Below, in pieces: positions 17,066 through 26,300 of a stretch of 64,000 nt of DNA. Below the pieces are notes generated by a model. The model ran no database searches, was not told the DNA's origin, and saw nothing but the letters and a program-made list of their open reading frames with translations. This DNA is from JAJRRS01 sp965230275 (lineage in GTDB: Bacteria > Planctomycetota > Phycisphaerae > Phycisphaerales > Phycisphaeraceae). The stretch spans positions 2,046,001 through 2,110,000 of the forward strand of contig CBDDKO010000002.1 of NCBI GenBank assembly GCA_965230275.1, in the 5' to 3' direction. Numbering within the stretch: position 1 is the first letter of the stretch; the number at the start of each line of letters is the position of its first letter. Position numbers and translations under genes: made by a program.

Positions 17066-19167
17066 GCGGAACGGACAGATCTGACGCACTTGCCCTGCTG
17101 CGCGAGGCGACGGCGAATCCCGAAGCCCGGTTTCGCGATGGGCAATGGGAAGCCATCGATGCCTTGGTCAATCACAGGGCGCAGCGTCTGGTGGTGGAGC
17201 GGACGGGCTGGGGCAAGAGTTCGGTGTACTTCATCGCGACGCGGATTCTGCGCGACCGGGGGCGCGGGCCGACGCTGATCGTGTCGCCGCTACTGGCGCT
17301 GATGCGGAACCAGATCGACGCGGCGGGTCGCCTGGGCATCCACGCGCTGACGATCAACTCGACCAACCGTGATGACTGGCCCGCCTATCAAGAGGCGATC
17401 GAAGACGACGAAGTGGATGCGCTGCTGATTTCGCCCGAGCGATTGGCCAACGATCAGTTCGTGGAAGAGGTGCTGGTGCCGATGGCGGGCAACGTGGGCC
17501 TGCTGGTGGTCGATGAAGCGCACTGCATCTCGGATTGGGGGCACGACTTCCGCCCGGACTATCGGCGACTGGTGAACGTGCTGCAACGCATGCCCAAGGG
17601 GCTGCCGATCCTGGCGACGACGGCGACGGCCAACGACCGCGTGGTGGCCGATGTGGTCAGCCAGTTGGGCGACATCGAGGTACAGCGCGGTCCCCTCATG
17701 CGCGAAACACTACGGCTGGCAACGCTGACGCTGCCCGATCAGGCAGTTCGGCTTGCATGGCTTGCTGAGCATGTGCCGAGCTTGCCGGGAACGGGCATCG
17801 TCTACGTCCTGACCAAACGAGACGCGATGCTGGTGGCGGATTGGCTTCAGGAGAACGGGGTCGAAGCGGCGGCGTATTTCTCGGGTGTGGAGCATGAAGA
17901 TTTCGAAGACTCAAACAAGTACCGCCAGCATCTTGAGGACCAGCTACTGAACAACGAGACCAAGGCGCTGGTAGCAACCACAGCACTGGGCATGGGCTAC
18001 GACAAGCCGGACCTGGGGTTTGTGGTTCATTACCAGGCACCGGGTTCGATCGTGGCGTACTACCAGCAGGTGGGCCGAGCCGGTCGCGCGATTGACGAGG
18101 CCTATGGCGTCCTGATGGCCGGCGCGGAAGACGATGAGATTCACGAATACTTCCGCCGGTCGGCGTTCCCATCGGAGAAAAACGTGAATCTGGTGTTGGA
18201 TACGCTGGCCGAGAGCGATGGCATGTCCGTGCGTGAACTGGAAGCGGCGGTGAATCTTCGCATGGGGCAGATCGAGCATGTGCTCAAATACCTGTCCGTC
18301 GAGAACCCCGCGCCGGTGATCAAGCAGGGATCAAAGTGGGCGAGAACACCTGCGCCGTTTGCCATGGACCAGGAGCGGATCGATCACCTGACCAGTCAGC
18401 GCGAGACCGAGTGGCAGGAGGTGATGAACTATGTGGAAAGCGATATCTGTCTCATGCGGCACCTTGCATCTGCACTTGACGATGAGATGGCTGAGGATTG
18501 CGGGCAGTGTTCGGTCTGTGTGGGCGAGTCGGTGGTTCCTGCGGAGGTTAGCAAAACAATGATCCGGGCGGCGCAGCGTCGTGTACGCGCATCCGAGTTC
18601 CCGCTGGAGTGCATGAAGCAGGTCGCCAAGGATGCGTTCGTGGCGTATGCATTCAAGGGGAATCTGCCTCAAGAACTGCGGGCGCAGACGGGGCGTGTGC
18701 TATCGCAGTGGAACGATGCGGGGTGGGGACATGTGGTCGCCGACTGTAAACATGCGGGGCACCTGAACGACGAACTGGTGCAGGCGGTGGTCGAGATGAT
18801 CGAGGAGCGATGGGAGCCGGAACCCGCGCCGCGGTGGGTGACGTGCGTTCCGTCGTTACGGCACCCGCAGGTCGTTCCGGACTTCGCTAAGCGGGTTGCC
18901 GACGGCCTTGGGCTGCCGTTTGTCGCGGCGGTGCAGAAAGTGAAAGAGAACGCAGCACAGAAGATTCAGGAGAACCGCTATCATCAGTGCAGGAACCTTG
19001 ATGGCGTGTTCGAGATCGACGATGACATCCCCGATACGCCTGTGTTGCTGATCGATGACATCGTGGACTCGAAATGGACACTCACCATTGTTGCGGCGCT
19101 GCTCAGGCAAGCCGGCAGTGGTGACGTCTGGCCGGTGGCGTTGGCTTCGGCGGGTCCAGGAGACTGA
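17062..19167 (+). CDS. RecQ-family DNA helicase with C-terminal phosphoribosyltransferase-like segment
   Basis: A 701-residue SF2 helicase. Walker A is E-R-T-G-W-G-K-S-S (near residues 46-54); DEAH with the RecQ continuation V-V-D-E-A-H-C-I-S-D-W-G-H-D-F-R-P-D-Y is near 148; motif VI is Q-Q-V-G-R-A-G-R. A zinc-type cysteine cluster (C-L-M-R-H...C-G-Q-C-S-V-C) follows near 475. The last 100 residues, ending in T-P-V-L-L-I-D-D-I-V-D-S-K-W-T (near 657-671), carry the PRPP-binding motif of type I phosphoribosyltransferases. It overlaps the HEPN gene by ATGA and is followed 1 bp later by the dprA-like gene. Confidence 0.85.
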   Translation: MSGTDRSDALALLREATANPEARFRDGQWEAIDALVNHRAQRLVVERTGWGKSSVYFIATRILRDRGRGPTLIVSPLLALMRNQIDAAGRLGIHALTINSTNRDDWPAYQEAIEDDEVDALLISPERLANDQFVEEVLVPMAGNVGLLVVDEAHCISDWGHDFRPDYRRLVNVLQRMPKGLPILATTATANDRVVADVVSQLGDIEVQRGPLMRETLRLATLTLPDQAVRLAWLAEHVPSLPGTGIVYVLTKRDAMLVADWLQENGVEAAAYFSGVEHEDFEDSNKYRQHLEDQLLNNETKALVATTALGMGYDKPDLGFVVHYQAPGSIVAYYQQVGRAGRAIDEAYGVLMAGAEDDEIHEYFRRSAFPSEKNVNLVLDTLAESDGMSVRELEAAVNLRMGQIEHVLKYLSVENPAPVIKQGSKWARTPAPFAMDQERIDHLTSQRETEWQEVMNYVESDICLMRHLASALDDEMAEDCGQCSVCVGESVVPAEVSKTMIRAAQRRVRASEFPLECMKQVAKDAFVAYAFKGNLPQELRAQTGRVLSQWNDAGWGHVVADCKHAGHLNDELVQAVVEMIEERWEPEPAPRWVTCVPSLRHPQVVPDFAKRVADGLGLPFVAAVQKVKENAAQKIQENRYHQCRNLDGVFEIDDDIPDTPVLLIDDIVDSKWTLTIVAALLRQAGSGDVWPVALASAGPGD

Positions 19168-19168
19168 T

Positions 19169-20491
19169 ATGAGTGTGGATACACATACACAGGCCATTCT
19201 GTTGCTGACCGCCCACTTGGGCCGGGCATCACAGGCGGACACCAAGCCGCTGAGTCCTGGTGAATGGGGCCGTTTTGCTGCTTGGCTGCATTCAGAGGGC
19301 AAGCGACCTGAGCAGTTGATTGAGTCGGGTGATCCGCGGGCAGTCCTTGATGGATGGGACGACCGCTACGTAACGCGCGACCGTGTCATGGCTCTGCTCG
19401 GACGTTCAGCCGCACTTGGTGTGGTGCTGGAAAAATGGGAGCGTGCCGGGCTATGGGTCATAACACGATCCCATTCGGAGTATCCGACGAGAATGAAGAA
19501 GCGAGTAGGCGCGGAATCGCCGCCGATACTGATCGGCTGCGGAGCGAGGCGGCTGCTCAATGCGCCGGGTGTGGCTGTCGTTGGCTCGCGTGATGCTTCT
19601 GAGGATGATCTGAAGTTCACGTGGGATTTCGGGCGAACAATCGCTGAGGGCGGTCACATCGTGGTTTCGGGTGGCGCGCGGGGCGTCGATGAAACGGCCA
19701 TGCTCGGTTGCATCGATGCGGGCGGCAAGGCCGTCGGCATCCTGGCTGACAGTCTGCTTCGCGCGGTGACATCGACCAAGTACCGCAACGCTCTTGCGAC
19801 GGATCAGATCGCACTGGTGACGCCGTACAACCCCGAAGCGGGATTCAATGTTGGCAACGCCATGGCACGCAACAAGTACATATATGGTTGTGCCGATGCG
19901 GCAGTGATCATTGCCTCCGGCAAGAACAAGGGCGGCACCTGGAATGGTGCGATTGAGGCCATGCGCGGCGGTTGGGTGCCCGTGTGGGCTCGCGTCACGC
20001 CTACATCGCCAGAGGGCAATCTGGCACTCGTGAAGCGTGGTGCGATCGATATGGGCGACCGATCGGTCACGCCAGATGAGTTGGCTGCCGGCCAGAATGC
20101 TGATTCGACACCGACATCGCTCTTCGACACCCCGGACAGCTCTACGCCAACATCAGAGCCAGCGAAAGAACCGGAGACACAGGATGAACAGTTCGGGTGT
20201 GCGTCGCCCCTAACAGATGTCACCTCGCGATTCTCGATGTTCGAACTGTTCATCGTAAAGCTGGCCGAGTGCACTCGAGAATCGGCTCTGGCGTCAGCAG
20301 ATATTGCCGCATCTCTTTCCATCAGCAAGGCGCAAGCGAGCGCATGGTTGAAAGCGGGTGTCGAAGCTGACCTCGTGACCAAGCTGAATCGCCCGACGCG
20401 CTATCGTGTCACAGACGGGGCCGTCTGTCGACTAAGTGATCGCAACGGCGAGGTCGCCACAGACAACGCCAAGGGGGGCAACAAGGCGTGA
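19169..20491 (+). CDS. DprA/Smf-like protein
   Basis: The ATG at 19169, 1 bp after the helicase stop and behind CCAGGAGA, is the likely start; the same frame is open further upstream within the helicase gene. The 440-residue product has a DprA Rossmann-like fold: VAVVGSRDASEDDLKF (near 132-148), GGHIVVSGGARGVDE (near 160), and N-A-M-A-R-N-K-Y-I-Y-G with A-D-A-A-V-I-I-A-S. The C-terminal 90 residues look like a winged helix. DprA normally loads RecA on incoming DNA; variants in defence loci pair with phosphoribosyltransferases. It overlaps hsdR by GTGA. Confidence 0.82.
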   Translation: MSVDTHTQAILLLTAHLGRASQADTKPLSPGEWGRFAAWLHSEGKRPEQLIESGDPRAVLDGWDDRYVTRDRVMALLGRSAALGVVLEKWERAGLWVITRSHSEYPTRMKKRVGAESPPILIGCGARRLLNAPGVAVVGSRDASEDDLKFTWDFGRTIAEGGHIVVSGGARGVDETAMLGCIDAGGKAVGILADSLLRAVTSTKYRNALATDQIALVTPYNPEAGFNVGNAMARNKYIYGCADAAVIIASGKNKGGTWNGAIEAMRGGWVPVWARVTPTSPEGNLALVKRGAIDMGDRSVTPDELAAGQNADSTPTSLFDTPDSSTPTSEPAKEPETQDEQFGCASPLTDVTSRFSMFELFIVKLAECTRESALASADIAASLSISKAQASAWLKAGVEADLVTKLNRPTRYRVTDGAVCRLSDRNGEVATDNAKGGNKA

Positions 20492-23400
20492 TCACCGACA
20501 TCAACAGCGAAGACCGATTGGTTCAGGCGACGTTTGCGGAGTATCTGCACGACGTGTTGGGCTGGGACAGCGTGTATGCGCGGAACCAGGAGACCTTCGG
20601 CGTTGATGGCACTTTGGGGCGTGGGAGCGAGCGCGATGTCATCCTCACGCGCGATTTACGGCAAGCCATCACCCGGTTAAACCCGGATCTGCCCGACGCA
20701 GCTGCCGACGAAGCGGTTCGAAAGCTGAGTCGATACGACCAGACACGTTCGACGCTGCAGCACAACCAAGAGTTCTACAAGTGGATTCGTGATGGCGTCC
20801 CGGTCACATTCCGAGACGCCACAGGCAACCTGAAGGATGACTACGCGAAAGTCATCGGTTTCCGGGATATCAGTCTGAATCGCTTCGTGGCAGTGCGCGA
20901 GTTGAAGATTCAAGGCGTTCGCGTACCGCACTACAACCGTCGTGCCGATCTGGTTTGTTTTGTGAACGGTCTACCGGTTGTGTTCATTGAACTCAAGGCT
21001 GTGTATCGCAACATCAGGGCTGGGTACGACGGCAACCTTACGGACTACTTCGATACGATTCCGCATGCTTTCTACCATAATGCGTTTCTGGTGGTCAGCA
21101 ATGGCGACAAGGCCCGCTATGGCTCGATCACCAGCAGCTGGGATCACTTCCACGAATGGAAACGCCAAGATGAGAGCGAGGCCGGCAGCCTTGATGCGAA
21201 GGTGTTGTTGAACGGGATGCTTGACCGGGAGCGGTTGCTCGACCTATTTGAGAACTTCATTATCTTCGACTCGAGCAAGCCGGGCGCTACACGAAAGATC
21301 GTCGCTCGTAACCATCAGGTGCTTGGGGTGAACCGAGCGGTGCTATCGGTCGCAAATCAGAAAGAACTGAAGAAGGCGTTCCCACCCGGCGAGCGGCTGA
21401 AGTACCGCACGGTCGAAGTGGATCAGATTGAGGACCAAGGTGAAGATGCAGCTGCACTGCGGGACGATGATCACAAGTCCCCCGCCAATAAACAGAAGCT
21501 GCCTCTCGTAGAGCGGGCCCATCCCGACCTCGGGCGATTGGGCGTGTTCTGGCACACGCAGGGCAGCGGCAAGAGCTATTCCATGATCTTCTTCGCCGAG
21601 AAGGTGCGCCGCCGGATCGAGGGCAACTACACCTTCGTGGTCATGACAGACCGGGAAGACCTGGATGACCAGATATACAGATCATTCATCGGATGCGGTG
21701 CCGCGAGCGAAAAAACGCCGCGGGCTTCATCGGGCCGTGATCTGCAACGGCTGTTGAAGGAAGACCATCGCTTCATCTTCAGTCTGATGCACAAGTTCAA
21801 TCGGAACGTAACACCCGATGAGCCGTACAGCGTGCGCGATGACATCATTGTGATCTCCGATGAAGCACATCGGACCCAGTCGGGCAAGTTTGCTCGCAAT
21901 ATGCGGCTGGCGCTTCCGAACGCGGCGTTCCTTGGATTTACTGGAACACCACTGTTCAAGCACGACCATCTCACGCGGCGTATCTTCGGCGGATACGTAT
22001 CTCGGTACGATTTTAAGAGGTCGGAGGAAGACGGCGCAACGGTAAAGCTGGTGTACGAGAATCGGGGCGAGAAGCTGGGAATCAATCGACTCGACCTCAA
22101 TGACCGGATTGCCGAGGCCATCGAACAGGCGGAACTGGATTCAGACCAGGTCGCCAAGCTCGAGAACATGCTTGGCAAGGACTACGAGATCATCACCGCC
22201 GATGATCGACTCGATAAGGTCGCAGATGACTCCGTTGAGCATTGCTCGAAACGATGGGGAATGGGCAAGTCGATGGTGGTGTGTATCGACAAGGTCACCT
22301 GTGCTCGGCTGTACCAACGGATCGTTCCACGTTGGCAGGCGAAGATCATTGAGATGGACAACCTCTTAGCCTGCCGCCGCGCTGAGATCGACGAGGCCGA
22401 GGATGGTGATGACCGGGATCGGTTAGAAAAGACCGTTGATGAGTTGGCAGGGCGCGTCGCGTGGATGCGGGAGACTCTTATCCACGTCATTGTCAGTGAA
22501 GATCAGAATGAGGTGAAAGACTTTCGAAAATGGGGTTTCGACATTCGGCCACACCGCGGCCTCATCAAGCGAGGATTCGAGCGTGATGGTGGCAAGCGTG
22601 TGGATGTTGAGTCGGCTTTCAAGGACCCAGAGCATCCGTTCCGCGTGGCGATCGTATGTGCCATGTGGCTGACGGGATTCGATGTGGAGTGTCTGAGCAC
22701 GCTGTATATCGACAAGCCGATGAAAGCGCATACGCTGATGCAGGCGATCGCGCGGGCCAACCGGGTCTACCCCGGTAAGGTCTGCGGCACGATTGTCGAT
22801 TACAACGGCATGCTTAAAAGCCTTCGTGCCGCCCTGGCCCAGTATGCCCTTGGCGATGATGAAGATGGCGAGGGCGATGCCGGGCACAATGGCGAAGGCG
22901 GCACCGAGTCGGGTGAAGGCGGCAACGGTGAACTGGTGGATAAACTCGAGACACTTGTCACAGCACTTGCAGAAGCCATCGAAGCCACCGAGGCACATCT
23001 TGTGGGCTTGGGGTTCGACCCGCAGCGACTGAATGGCGCGCAGGGCTTCGAGCGTATCGAAGCGCTTCGCGACGCTGTGGATGCTGTTTACACCTCGGAC
23101 GATGCTCGACGGCGATTCGAGATCATGTCGCGGCAGGTATTCTCCTGCTTCAAAGCCCTGATAACCGAGCCAGCGGCATATCATTATGCCGAACGGCACG
23201 ACAACATCGATACCATTTACAAGAAGTTGCAGGAACGTCGTGACACGTCTGATGTGACCGATGTCCTCAAAGCTTTACATCGCATCGTCAACGATGCCAT
23301 TCAGACCCAGGGCCACGGAACGGATCACGCGGACGGCCTGGCCGTGGACCTCAGTCAGGTAGATTTCGAGCGTCTGCGCGATGAGTTCGCGAAGAAGGTG

Positions 23401-23940
23401 AGGCGGAAGCGGGCTGCCCTCGAAGATATCCGTGACCTGGTGGAGCAGAAGTTGCTGGCGATGCTTCGTCACAACCCTGAGAGAATGGACTTCTACCGCC
23501 GATACCAGGAGATCGTGGCAGACTACAACCGCGAGAAAGACCGAGCGACCGTAGAAGAAACATTCGCCCGGTTAACGTCATTGGCTGAGAGCTTGGATGA
23601 GGAACAGCGCCGAGCTGTGGCTGAGGGACTGACAGAAGATGAACTGGCTCTGTTTGACCTGCTGATGAAAGACGATATCGCGAAGACTCAGCGGGAGAAG
23701 CTGAAACAGGCCAGCCGTGAGTTGCTGGCAAAACTCCAGGAACTGCTGGCAACCATGAAGCAATGGACCCAGAATGAGTCCACACAGGCAGACGTCGAGG
23801 TGTTCATCCTTGACCAGCTCTATGCAGCTCTGCCTCATCCACCGTTTAATGATGAAGACACGCAACGCCTGGCTGCCCGTGTGTACGAGTACGTGTGGCA
23901 GCGTACTTCGAATGGGATGCCATTGAGCACCGCTGCCTGA
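20488..23940 (+). CDS. hsdR: Type I restriction-modification system, endonuclease/translocase subunit
   Basis: A 1150-residue HsdR. The N-terminal nuclease domain carries V-V-F-I-E-L-K-A near residue 164, the ExK half of a PD-(D/E)xK site. The SF2 motor follows: Walker A H-T-Q-G-S-G-K-S near 355, I-S-D-E-A-H-R-T-Q near 455, F-L-G-F-T-G-T-P near 478, and QAIARANRVYPGK near 750. The C-terminal part is helical and charged. Length and order are normal, so the RM complex appears complete. It starts with GTG in a 4-bp overlap with the DprA-like gene. Confidence 0.94.
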   Translation: MITDINSEDRLVQATFAEYLHDVLGWDSVYARNQETFGVDGTLGRGSERDVILTRDLRQAITRLNPDLPDAAADEAVRKLSRYDQTRSTLQHNQEFYKWIRDGVPVTFRDATGNLKDDYAKVIGFRDISLNRFVAVRELKIQGVRVPHYNRRADLVCFVNGLPVVFIELKAVYRNIRAGYDGNLTDYFDTIPHAFYHNAFLVVSNGDKARYGSITSSWDHFHEWKRQDESEAGSLDAKVLLNGMLDRERLLDLFENFIIFDSSKPGATRKIVARNHQVLGVNRAVLSVANQKELKKAFPPGERLKYRTVEVDQIEDQGEDAAALRDDDHKSPANKQKLPLVERAHPDLGRLGVFWHTQGSGKSYSMIFFAEKVRRRIEGNYTFVVMTDREDLDDQIYRSFIGCGAASEKTPRASSGRDLQRLLKEDHRFIFSLMHKFNRNVTPDEPYSVRDDIIVISDEAHRTQSGKFARNMRLALPNAAFLGFTGTPLFKHDHLTRRIFGGYVSRYDFKRSEEDGATVKLVYENRGEKLGINRLDLNDRIAEAIEQAELDSDQVAKLENMLGKDYEIITADDRLDKVADDSVEHCSKRWGMGKSMVVCIDKVTCARLYQRIVPRWQAKIIEMDNLLACRRAEIDEAEDGDDRDRLEKTVDELAGRVAWMRETLIHVIVSEDQNEVKDFRKWGFDIRPHRGLIKRGFERDGGKRVDVESAFKDPEHPFRVAIVCAMWLTGFDVECLSTLYIDKPMKAHTLMQAIARANRVYPGKVCGTIVDYNGMLKSLRAALAQYALGDDEDGEGDAGHNGEGGTESGEGGNGELVDKLETLVTALAEAIEATEAHLVGLGFDPQRLNGAQGFERIEALRDAVDAVYTSDDARRRFEIMSRQVFSCFKALITEPAAYHYAERHDNIDTIYKKLQERRDTSDVTDVLKALHRIVNDAIQTQGHGTDHADGLAVDLSQVDFERLRDEFAKKVRRKRAALEDIRDLVEQKLLAMLRHNPERMDFYRRYQEIVADYNREKDRATVEETFARLTSLAESLDEEQRRAVAEGLTEDELALFDLLMKDDIAKTQREKLKQASRELLAKLQELLATMKQWTQNESTQADVEVFILDQLYAALPHPPFNDEDTQRLAARVYEYVWQRTSNGMPLSTAA

Positions 23941-23946
23941 TTACAA

Positions 23947-24627
23947 ATGGATCGACCCATGGCTATCAATGCACCAATCCACACGCTTCGCATCACGCTC
24001 CGCGACAGCAAGCCGCCGATTTGGCGGCGGGTGGCTGTGCCATCCGACATCACGTTCGGGCAGTTGCATGAGGTGATTCAGATCGCCATGGGATGGACGA
24101 ACAGCCACCTGCACCAGTTCGTGCTGCGTGACAAGACGCTCAAGCCGACCCGGGATGAGATTCGCAAGGTTGATGAGGCCGACATTTGGGACGATGCGTT
24201 CATGGCACGGATGCGCGGTGAGCGGGTGTTCACCATGCTGACCACGCCCTTCGGCGACCCGACGGAGATGGAAGGCGAGGATGAAGACACGGTCACGCTG
24301 GGCGAGGTGTGCCCGAAAGTCAAGAGCAAGCTGATCTATGAGTACGACTTCGGTGACGGGTGGGAACACACCATCGAAGTGCAGAAGATCGCCCCCGGTG
24401 ATCCGAAACCGGGCGTCGAGTATCCATTGTGCCTGGCGGGCAAGCTGGCCTGTCCGCCTGAAGATTGCGGTGGCATCTACGGCTACTACCACACGCTCGA
24501 CGTGGTGGCTGATGCCGATCACGAGGAACACGATGACCTGGTCGAGTGGCTGGGTGACGATTTCGATCCCGAAGCGTTCGACATCGATGAGGTCAACGAC
24601 ATCCTGGCCGAGTGGCGGGAGGGCTGA
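23947..24627 (+). CDS. Plasmid pRiA4b Orf3-like / IS1096 TnpR-like family protein
   Basis: A 226-residue protein with the family pattern: L-R-I-T-L-R-D-S-K-P-P-I-W-R-R near residues 15-30, F-G-Q-L-H-E-V-I-Q-I-A-M-G-W, and Y-E-Y-D-F-G-D-G-W-E-H in the middle, with C-P-P-E-D-C-G-G later. The family is common on plasmids and in mobile elements; its biochemical role is unknown. An inner ATG at 23959 is an alternative start. It follows hsdR by 6 bp and probably shares its transcript. Confidence 0.85.
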   Translation: MDRPMAINAPIHTLRITLRDSKPPIWRRVAVPSDITFGQLHEVIQIAMGWTNSHLHQFVLRDKTLKPTRDEIRKVDEADIWDDAFMARMRGERVFTMLTTPFGDPTEMEGEDEDTVTLGEVCPKVKSKLIYEYDFGDGWEHTIEVQKIAPGDPKPGVEYPLCLAGKLACPPEDCGGIYGYYHTLDVVADADHEEHDDLVEWLGDDFDPEAFDIDEVNDILAEWREG

Positions 24628-24632
24628 ACATC

Positions 24633-24914
24633 GTGGCCGACCGATTGCGCGATGAGGCGAGGGGGATCATCATCTGGCTGGAACTGAGGGTTCGGGATGA
24701 TGCCGCTGCTCAACTCAACGAAGCGATGGGTGACTTTCGGGAGGCGATCTGGAGTATCAAGGAGGCATGTGAGGGGGTATATCCGGCTGATGACCCGGGC
24801 TGCCACGATGCGTGGGATGCGATGATCGACGTGGCTGGTCGCACCTCGGGGTTGGCCGAAGACCTGGATTCCGAACTGTCCGCAGACGTCTGGGAGGGCT
24901 ACTTCGATGCCTGA
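24633..24914 (+). CDS. Small acidic protein, unknown
   Basis: The GTG at 24633 is chosen because GGAGGG lies 9 bases upstream; an earlier in-frame GTG at 24612 lacks such a site and overlaps the preceding gene. The product has about 93 residues, is acidic, and looks all-helical with a conspicuous C-H-D-A-W-D segment. No family is recognised. It overlaps the next gene by 8 bp. Confidence 0.6.
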   Translation: MADRLRDEARGIIIWLELRVRDDAAAQLNEAMGDFREAIWSIKEACEGVYPADDPGCHDAWDAMIDVAGRTSGLAEDLDSELSADVWEGYFDA

Positions 24915-25845
24915 CCTAGCGACCATGGTGCAATCGGCACTCGACGTCCATGCTGCCGGCCAGGCGGTAGACCTCGCTCGATCCGAGCAATGGCTCCATA
25001 TACGTCAGCGGAACAGCGAATTGTCGGTCAACCAGATCGTGAACGGTCATGAATCGCTCGCACGACGGATCGATCGTGAGTATCAAGCACTGCACATAGA
25101 GCTGAGACCGGCGGTGGAATCGCCGGATGAGAAGACCGTGGCGGATGATCAATGGCCGTGTGAAGTGGTCACCGAGTTCCAGTTCACGGTCGGGCACCTG
25201 GAGCGCCGACATCGCCAGTTGGGCTCGATGTCCCACGTCGAGCCAGCCAAGCAACCGCCCAAGCCCGCGAGCCAAGGCGACCCACCCAAACGATCGTGGA
25301 CACAGGGTGATCTTGATGATGCGATCCGGGAATACAAGGCCAAGCGTGCGTCGTCGTATCAACGGTTGTTGTCGGTGCTGGATGACCCGAAATCTTCACC
25401 ATCATCCAAGCACACGGCACGCAAGCAGGCGAAGGAGTTGTTTGGCCGCAATGTCATCGCACGTGCCCTGGGCGCAAAATCGGCGAAGATGGTCAGCCAG
25501 TCGCAGCCATGGGTTGCGATGGCGAAGGAACTGGGACTGGAGCGTAAGACCGGGAAGCAGGCCGGCGCAGGTCGCCCCGCCAGAATCGGGCAGGACATCG
25601 CCATCGAGCAGGCATCGATGAATGCGGCTGACACGAATGATCATGTCGCCGCCGACGCTGCGATTCTTCGAGAGGAGCGAGAAGAAACGCTCCGGCAAAT
25701 CCGCAAGCTGGCCGAATCGGAGTTGCCGAAGGCGAAGGAGAGCGCCAAGGCATTGATGGACAGTTTCAATGAAGGCGAGATGACCGACGATCAGGTGCGC
25801 CAGAACGTGGCGATCTTGATGGGCTGCGACGACGACTTCGAATAG
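24907..25845 (+). CDS. Unknown island protein, 312 residues
   Basis: No family is recognised. Residues 1-100 are helical; a proline- and lysine-rich linker (near 105-130, P-P-K-P-A-S...P-P-K-R) leads to a basic helical part with R-K-Q-A-K-E-L-F-G-R-N-V-I-A-R-A-L-G near 175, which could bind DNA, and a charged coiled segment (E-E-R-E-E-T-L-R-Q-I-R-K-L-A) near 255. It overlaps the preceding small gene, so both probably belong to the RM operon's tail or to the mobile-element backbone. Confidence 0.6.
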   Translation: MPDLATMVQSALDVHAAGQAVDLARSEQWLHIRQRNSELSVNQIVNGHESLARRIDREYQALHIELRPAVESPDEKTVADDQWPCEVVTEFQFTVGHLERRHRQLGSMSHVEPAKQPPKPASQGDPPKRSWTQGDLDDAIREYKAKRASSYQRLLSVLDDPKSSPSSKHTARKQAKELFGRNVIARALGAKSAKMVSQSQPWVAMAKELGLERKTGKQAGAGRPARIGQDIAIEQASMNAADTNDHVAADAAILREEREETLRQIRKLAESELPKAKESAKALMDSFNEGEMTDDQVRQNVAILMGCDDDFE

Positions 25846-26039
25846 CGCCCGCTGCCATCCCCACCCGTCCCCACCTGCAACTGGGGATACCCACTTCAAT
25901 TCATGTAGACACCGCTTTTGCCCAGAGATTCATGCCTCTGCGCGCATGATCCGGGCTGGGGATGTCCCCTCGTGCCTTCCTCTGTCCGAACGCGACGGTC
26001 GTGTTCGGCACCAGAATCCCCGCAGAGGAAGGTCCAAAC
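25846..26039 (+). promoter_or_regulatory. Gap before the island's second HTH gene
   Basis: No gene. It ends in AGAGGAAGG, a good ribosome binding site about 8 bases before the ATG at 26040. Several GGGGA/TCCCC pairs could fold into weak hairpins (around 25859-25890 and 25955-25970); a terminator for the RM operon may lie here but is not clear. Confidence 0.35.
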
Positions 26040-26300
26040 ATGACCAACTCGAACCACGCCACCGTCGACCGAACCGACGGCCGCCCCCGGAATGCAGGCT
26101 CGGGCGTCTTGCCTGCCATGCTCATTATCGATCAGGTCGCCCGCTTGCTCAACTGCTCGATGCGCACCTTGTATCGGCTTAACGACGCCGGGAAGATGCC
26201 GCGCCCGGTGCGGCTGGGATCGCTGGTGCGTTGGAATCGCAGTGAGATCGAACAGTGGATCGCTGACGGCTGCCCCGCTGCGAAGGGAGGGCGTCAATGA
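26040..26300 (+). CDS. AlpA/excisionase-like helix-turn-helix protein
   Basis: An 86-residue protein with M-L-I-I-D-Q-V-A-R-L-L-N-C-S-M-R-T-L-Y-R and L-V-R-W-N-R-S-E-I-E-Q-W-I, the AlpA-type HTH found in phage-like excision regulators. The start at 26040 has a strong ribosome binding site; the open frame upstream reads through non-coding sequence. It overlaps the primase pseudogene by ATGA, the usual gene order in planctomycete and proteobacterial integrative elements. Confidence 0.82.
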   Translation: MTNSNHATVDRTDGRPRNAGSGVLPAMLIIDQVARLLNCSMRTLYRLNDAGKMPRPVRLGSLVRWNRSEIEQWIADGCPAAKGGRQ

